From Advenella mimigardefordensis DPN7 (GTDB lineage: Bacteria; Pseudomonadota; Gammaproteobacteria; Burkholderiales; Burkholderiaceae_B): a DNA stretch of 64,000 nt. The notes under the pieces are model-generated. The model was not told where the DNA came from and did no database searches. It saw only the letters and a program-made list of their open reading frames with translations. Position numbers and translations under genes: made by a program. The DNA lies in NCBI RefSeq assembly GCF_000521505.1, contig NZ_CP003915.1, forward strand, positions 3,038,001-3,102,000. The letters run 5' to 3'. Positions 61,677 through 64,000 of the stretch are shown here, piece after piece. Each line of letters starts with the position of its first letter. The first letter of the stretch is position 1.

Positions 61677-62392
61677 TGCGCTTCCTTGCGGGCCACCATA
61701 GCCACTTGCTGTTTGCCGCGCCGGCGTTCGAGCCAGTACGCAAAACGGGACAGACCGAAACACAGCAGCAGATAGGTCAGCCCCAGGACCAGATAGATTT
61801 GTGCCGGATACACCATCACCTGGGTATTGATCTGCGAGGTAATAAAAGATACCTCAGCAAGGCCGATGATATAACCCAATGAAGTTTCCTTGATCGTGGA
61901 GATAAACTGGTTGACCAGCGACGGCAGCATATGCCTGATCGCTTGCGGCAATATGACCAGTCGCATGGCACGGAAATAACCGAAGCCCAGCGAACGCGCA
62001 CATTCCATTTGCCCCCTAGGGAGCCCCTGAATACCGGCACGGATAATCTCGGCCAGATAGGCAGCGTCAAATATCACCAACGCAATCAACATGGTCCAGA
62101 ATTGATTGGTCTTAACACCCGTTACACTGGGCAAGAAGAAATAGGCCCAGAACACCACCATGAGCAATGGCGTGCCGCGCACGACAAAAACCAGAATACT
62201 CACAGGCCAGCGCACAGTGCGCCAGGGACTGATCCGGGCGAAAGCCAGCAGAACACCGAGAGGCATAGCCATCACCAGCGCACAGCTGGCCAGCAACACG
62301 GTCAGCGCAAGTCCGCCCAGCGGCCCATTCGGATATTGGCCCACCAGAAAGTACAACCAGTACGTGTCGATGACTTCCAGAAATCCGCTCAT
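61673..62392 (-). CDS. Polar amino-acid ABC transporter, permease 2
   Basis: 239-residue inner-membrane permease of the HisM/GltK family. About five transmembrane helices, with the TM segment start [25 protein letters not shown] and the EAA loop [23 protein letters not shown] coupling to the ATPase. ATG at 62392 overlaps the preceding permease gene by 4 nt. Confidence 0.93.
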   Translation of the reverse strand: MSGFLEVIDTYWLYFLVGQYPNGPLGGLALTVLLASCALVMAMPLGVLLAFARISPWRTVRWPVSILVFVVRGTPLLMVVFWAYFFLPSVTGVKTNQFWTMLIALVIFDAAYLAEIIRAGIQGLPRGQMECARSLGFGYFRAMRLVILPQAIRHMLPSLVNQFISTIKETSLGYIIGLAEVSFITSQINTQVMVYPAQIYLVLGLTYLLLCFGLSRFAYWLERRRGKQQVAMVARKEAQ

Positions 62393-63084
62393 AGCGCCCT
62401 CGGCGGATAACGATGCTGGAACCATGCAGCCAGCGCGGTAATCAGTAGCGACAAACTCAGGTATGCGGAAGTCGCAAAAGCGAACGATTCAAAACTTCTG
62501 AAACTGGCACTTTCCACCTGGCCGGCCTGATACATAAGCTCGGCCACGCCGATGACAGTTGCAATACTGGTGTTCTTCCACAAGTTAAGCGTCTGCGAAA
62601 TCAGTGGCGGGGTAATAACCCGCATGGCCTGTGGCAGGATAACCAGACGCATCGTTGCCAGAAAGCTGAACCCCAGTGCACGCGCCGCCTCTGTCTGTAC
62701 AAATGAAATTGCCCGGATGCCGCTGCGAATGTCTTCTGCCATATATGCGGCAGTATAAAGCGTCAGTGCAATGACAGCACAGATGGCTTCGGTATTGCCG
62801 GCATAAAGCCATTGCTTTGCTGCCTCTGGCAACATCTCGGGCGCACCAAAATACCAAAACAGCATATGCGCCAGCAACGGAATATTGCGTATCGTCTCTA
62901 CATAGGTAAAACCCAGACCGCGCAGCACCCGGAACGGCGCCAGCCGCAGCAAGGCGATACAAGTGGCCAGTGGCAGCGCGAGCACCAATGAAACAGCCAG
63001 CAGCTGTATGGATAGCCATACGCCTGCCAGCAGCATTTCATGATACCGGCCGCTAAGCAGCATGGAAGCGTCAAACTCGGGCAT
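62389..63084 (-). CDS. Polar amino-acid ABC transporter, permease 1
   Basis: 231-residue permease of the GltJ type. It contains GVWLSIQLLAVSLVLALPLATCIALL, ETIRNIPLLAHMLFWYFGAPE and the EAA loop EDIRSGIRAISFVQTEAARALGF. It follows the binding-protein gene after an attenuator-like hairpin and overlaps permease 2. Confidence 0.93.
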   Translation of the reverse strand: MPEFDASMLLSGRYHEMLLAGVWLSIQLLAVSLVLALPLATCIALLRLAPFRVLRGLGFTYVETIRNIPLLAHMLFWYFGAPEMLPEAAKQWLYAGNTEAICAVIALTLYTAAYMAEDIRSGIRAISFVQTEAARALGFSFLATMRLVILPQAMRVITPPLISQTLNLWKNTSIATVIGVAELMYQAGQVESASFRSFESFAFATSAYLSLSLLITALAAWFQHRYPPRAL

Positions 63085-63109
63085 GACTCGGTCGTTTATT
63101 CAGAGAAAC

Positions 63110-63157
63110 AAAAAACGGCGTGATATCAGCTGTGCACGACAAGCACAGCCCACGCCG
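63110..63157 (-). terminator. Attenuator between binding-protein and permease genes
   Basis: On the minus strand CGGCGTG / CACGCCG (63151-63157 with 63116-63122) and GCTGTGC / GCACAGC (63143-63149 with 63129-63135) form a two-part stem followed by six T. This would let only part of the transcription proceed into the permease genes. Confidence 0.75.
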
Positions 63158-63218
63158 CCACTATGCAACAGCAACCGGCAGTTTTTCCGATGCCGTCTCA
63201 CGCAATTGCAGTCTACTC

Positions 63219-64000
63219 TTAAATCTTATCGGTTTCGAGTTTAAAACTGCGTGTTGAGAACTGAGACTTGGTATTCGGCCCGTACCATTTGAAGAAAATT
63301 TTCTCAGCCTGGCCAGACGCCTCAAGTTCACGCAGTGTATCGTCCACCACTTTTTTCAGACCCGCTTCGCCTTTACGCAAGCCGAAAGCCAGTGGTTCTT
63401 CGCTGATACTTGGCTTGAGCACGACAAAATCTTTCTGTTTAGGCCCCAGCTTGGCGTACACGCGCAACAGGGCTGCTTCATCGTCCACATAACCAACACC
63501 CTTGCCTTGTTGCAATGCAAGAAACGCCTGCTGACTGGTATCGAAGGTAACCACATTCACATCAGGCACCGCCTTGCGGATATTCGGTTCCTGAGTGCCA
63601 CCACGGATTGTCAGCACTTTTTTGCCGGCCAACCCCGCCAGGTCTGTAATGCCACTGTCGCTACGCACCAGCGCCTTTTGGCCTGTGACAAACGTTGTCA
63701 CGGAAAAATCAATTTGTGCCTCACGTTCTTTATTGTGCGTCAGACCGGCAGCAATAATATCAACGTGTTTCTGCTGAAGTTCGGGAATACGGGCCGCTAC
63801 GGCGACCTGCTTGAAGCGCGCCTTGACGCCGATCTTATCGGCGACCGCCTTGGCAAGATCAACCTCATAGCCAATGAACTCGCGGGTTTTGGGGTCAATA
63901 AAGGTTGCCGGCTCATCTGTGCCCAAAACGCCGACTACCAGCTCGCCGTTTTTCTTGATATCGTCCAGTTGATCAGCCTGTGCGCTGACAGCGCCCAGGC
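63219..64000 (-). CDS. Amino-acid ABC transporter substrate-binding protein, 5' end outside window
   Basis: Periplasmic family-3 binding protein (glutamate/glutamine type). The visible part begins with the end of a signal peptide (LGAVSAQA), then DQLDDIKKNGELVVGVLGTDEPATFIDPKT, GYEVDLAKAVADKIGVK, VDIIAAGLTHNKERE and the C-terminal GLKKVVDDTLRELEASGQAEKIFFKWYGPNT. The frame is open to base 64000, so only part of the signal peptide is missing. It is the first gene of the transporter operon. Confidence 0.94.
   Translation of the reverse strand, partial: LGAVSAQADQLDDIKKNGELVVGVLGTDEPATFIDPKTREFIGYEVDLAKAVADKIGVKARFKQVAVAARIPELQQKHVDIIAAGLTHNKEREAQIDFSVTTFVTGQKALVRSDSGITDLAGLAGKKVLTIRGGTQEPNIRKAVPDVNVVTFDTSQQAFLALQQGKGVGYVDDEAALLRVYAKLGPKQKDFVVLKPSISEEPLAFGLRKGEAGLKKVVDDTLRELEASGQAEKIFFKWYGPNTKSQFSTRSFKLETDKI

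Overview
The window looks like chromosomal DNA of a betaproteobacterium of the order Burkholderiales, most likely the family Alcaligenaceae (Bordetella/Advenella/Alcaligenes relatives). This is inferred from gene order (glyQS-gmhB-plsC; lptD-surA-rsmA; an AmgK/MurU pair beside lptD; a Bordetella-like four-gene fimbrial operon), from protein character and from moderate-to-high G+C. No database search was possible. No rRNA, tRNA, insertion sequence, phage gene or CRISPR array was seen.

Layout. 1-8.4 kb: an overlapping plus-strand operon glyQ(partial)-glyS-gmhB-plsC-metallopeptidase, then gloA, pyk and a glycerate 2-kinase. 8.4-13.1 kb: minus-strand lptD-surA-rsmA (outer-membrane LPS assembly, periplasmic chaperone, 16S rRNA methylation). 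13.4-18.2 kb: plus-strand amgK-murU (cell-wall sugar recycling), a membrane coiled-coil protein and an OmpR/EnvZ-type two-component system. 18.2-20.4 kb: a divergent cytochrome bd-like pair that has lost most heme ligands. 20.5-24.4 kb: glnS and minCDE. 24.6-30.2 kb: a glycine-zipper lipoprotein, ettA, an acidic unknown protein, a glycosyltransferase, a tiny basic protein and pdxA. 30.5-36.2 kb: a double-length (four ATPase domain) UvrA behind a near-consensus LexA box. 36.4-42.0 kb: a DUF2239 protein, tcdA, chaC, pdxH, a flavin reductase, an FAD oxidoreductase and purU. 43.1-48.1 kb: a chaperone-usher fimbrial operon. 49.3-51.6 kb: a LysR regulator divergent from glutaryl-CoA dehydrogenase. 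52-57.6 kb: a urease operon ureABC-F-D-G plus a HupE/UreJ nickel permease, without ureE. 57.9-64 kb: a MaoC-type protein, an alpha/beta hydrolase, a 2OG-Fe(II) oxygenase and a polar amino-acid ABC transporter cut by the window edge.

Most notable element. Four copies of a roughly 300-bp module flank the fimbrial operon: one on its left (about 42.07-42.39 kb) and three head-to-tail on its right (about 48.07-49.31 kb, period 464 then 462 bp). Each module has, on the minus strand, a perfect Shine-Dalgarno and a 25-codon ORF for a hydrophobic peptide ending in PAY. On the plus strand each has a consensus-like sigma-70 promoter and a strong intrinsic terminator that would produce an RNA of about 157 nt fully antisense to the ORF and its ribosome-binding site. 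This is the architecture of an Ibs/Sib-type type I toxin-antitoxin family. The rightmost copy is broken by a 14-bp tandem duplication. These short genes are easily missed by gene callers.
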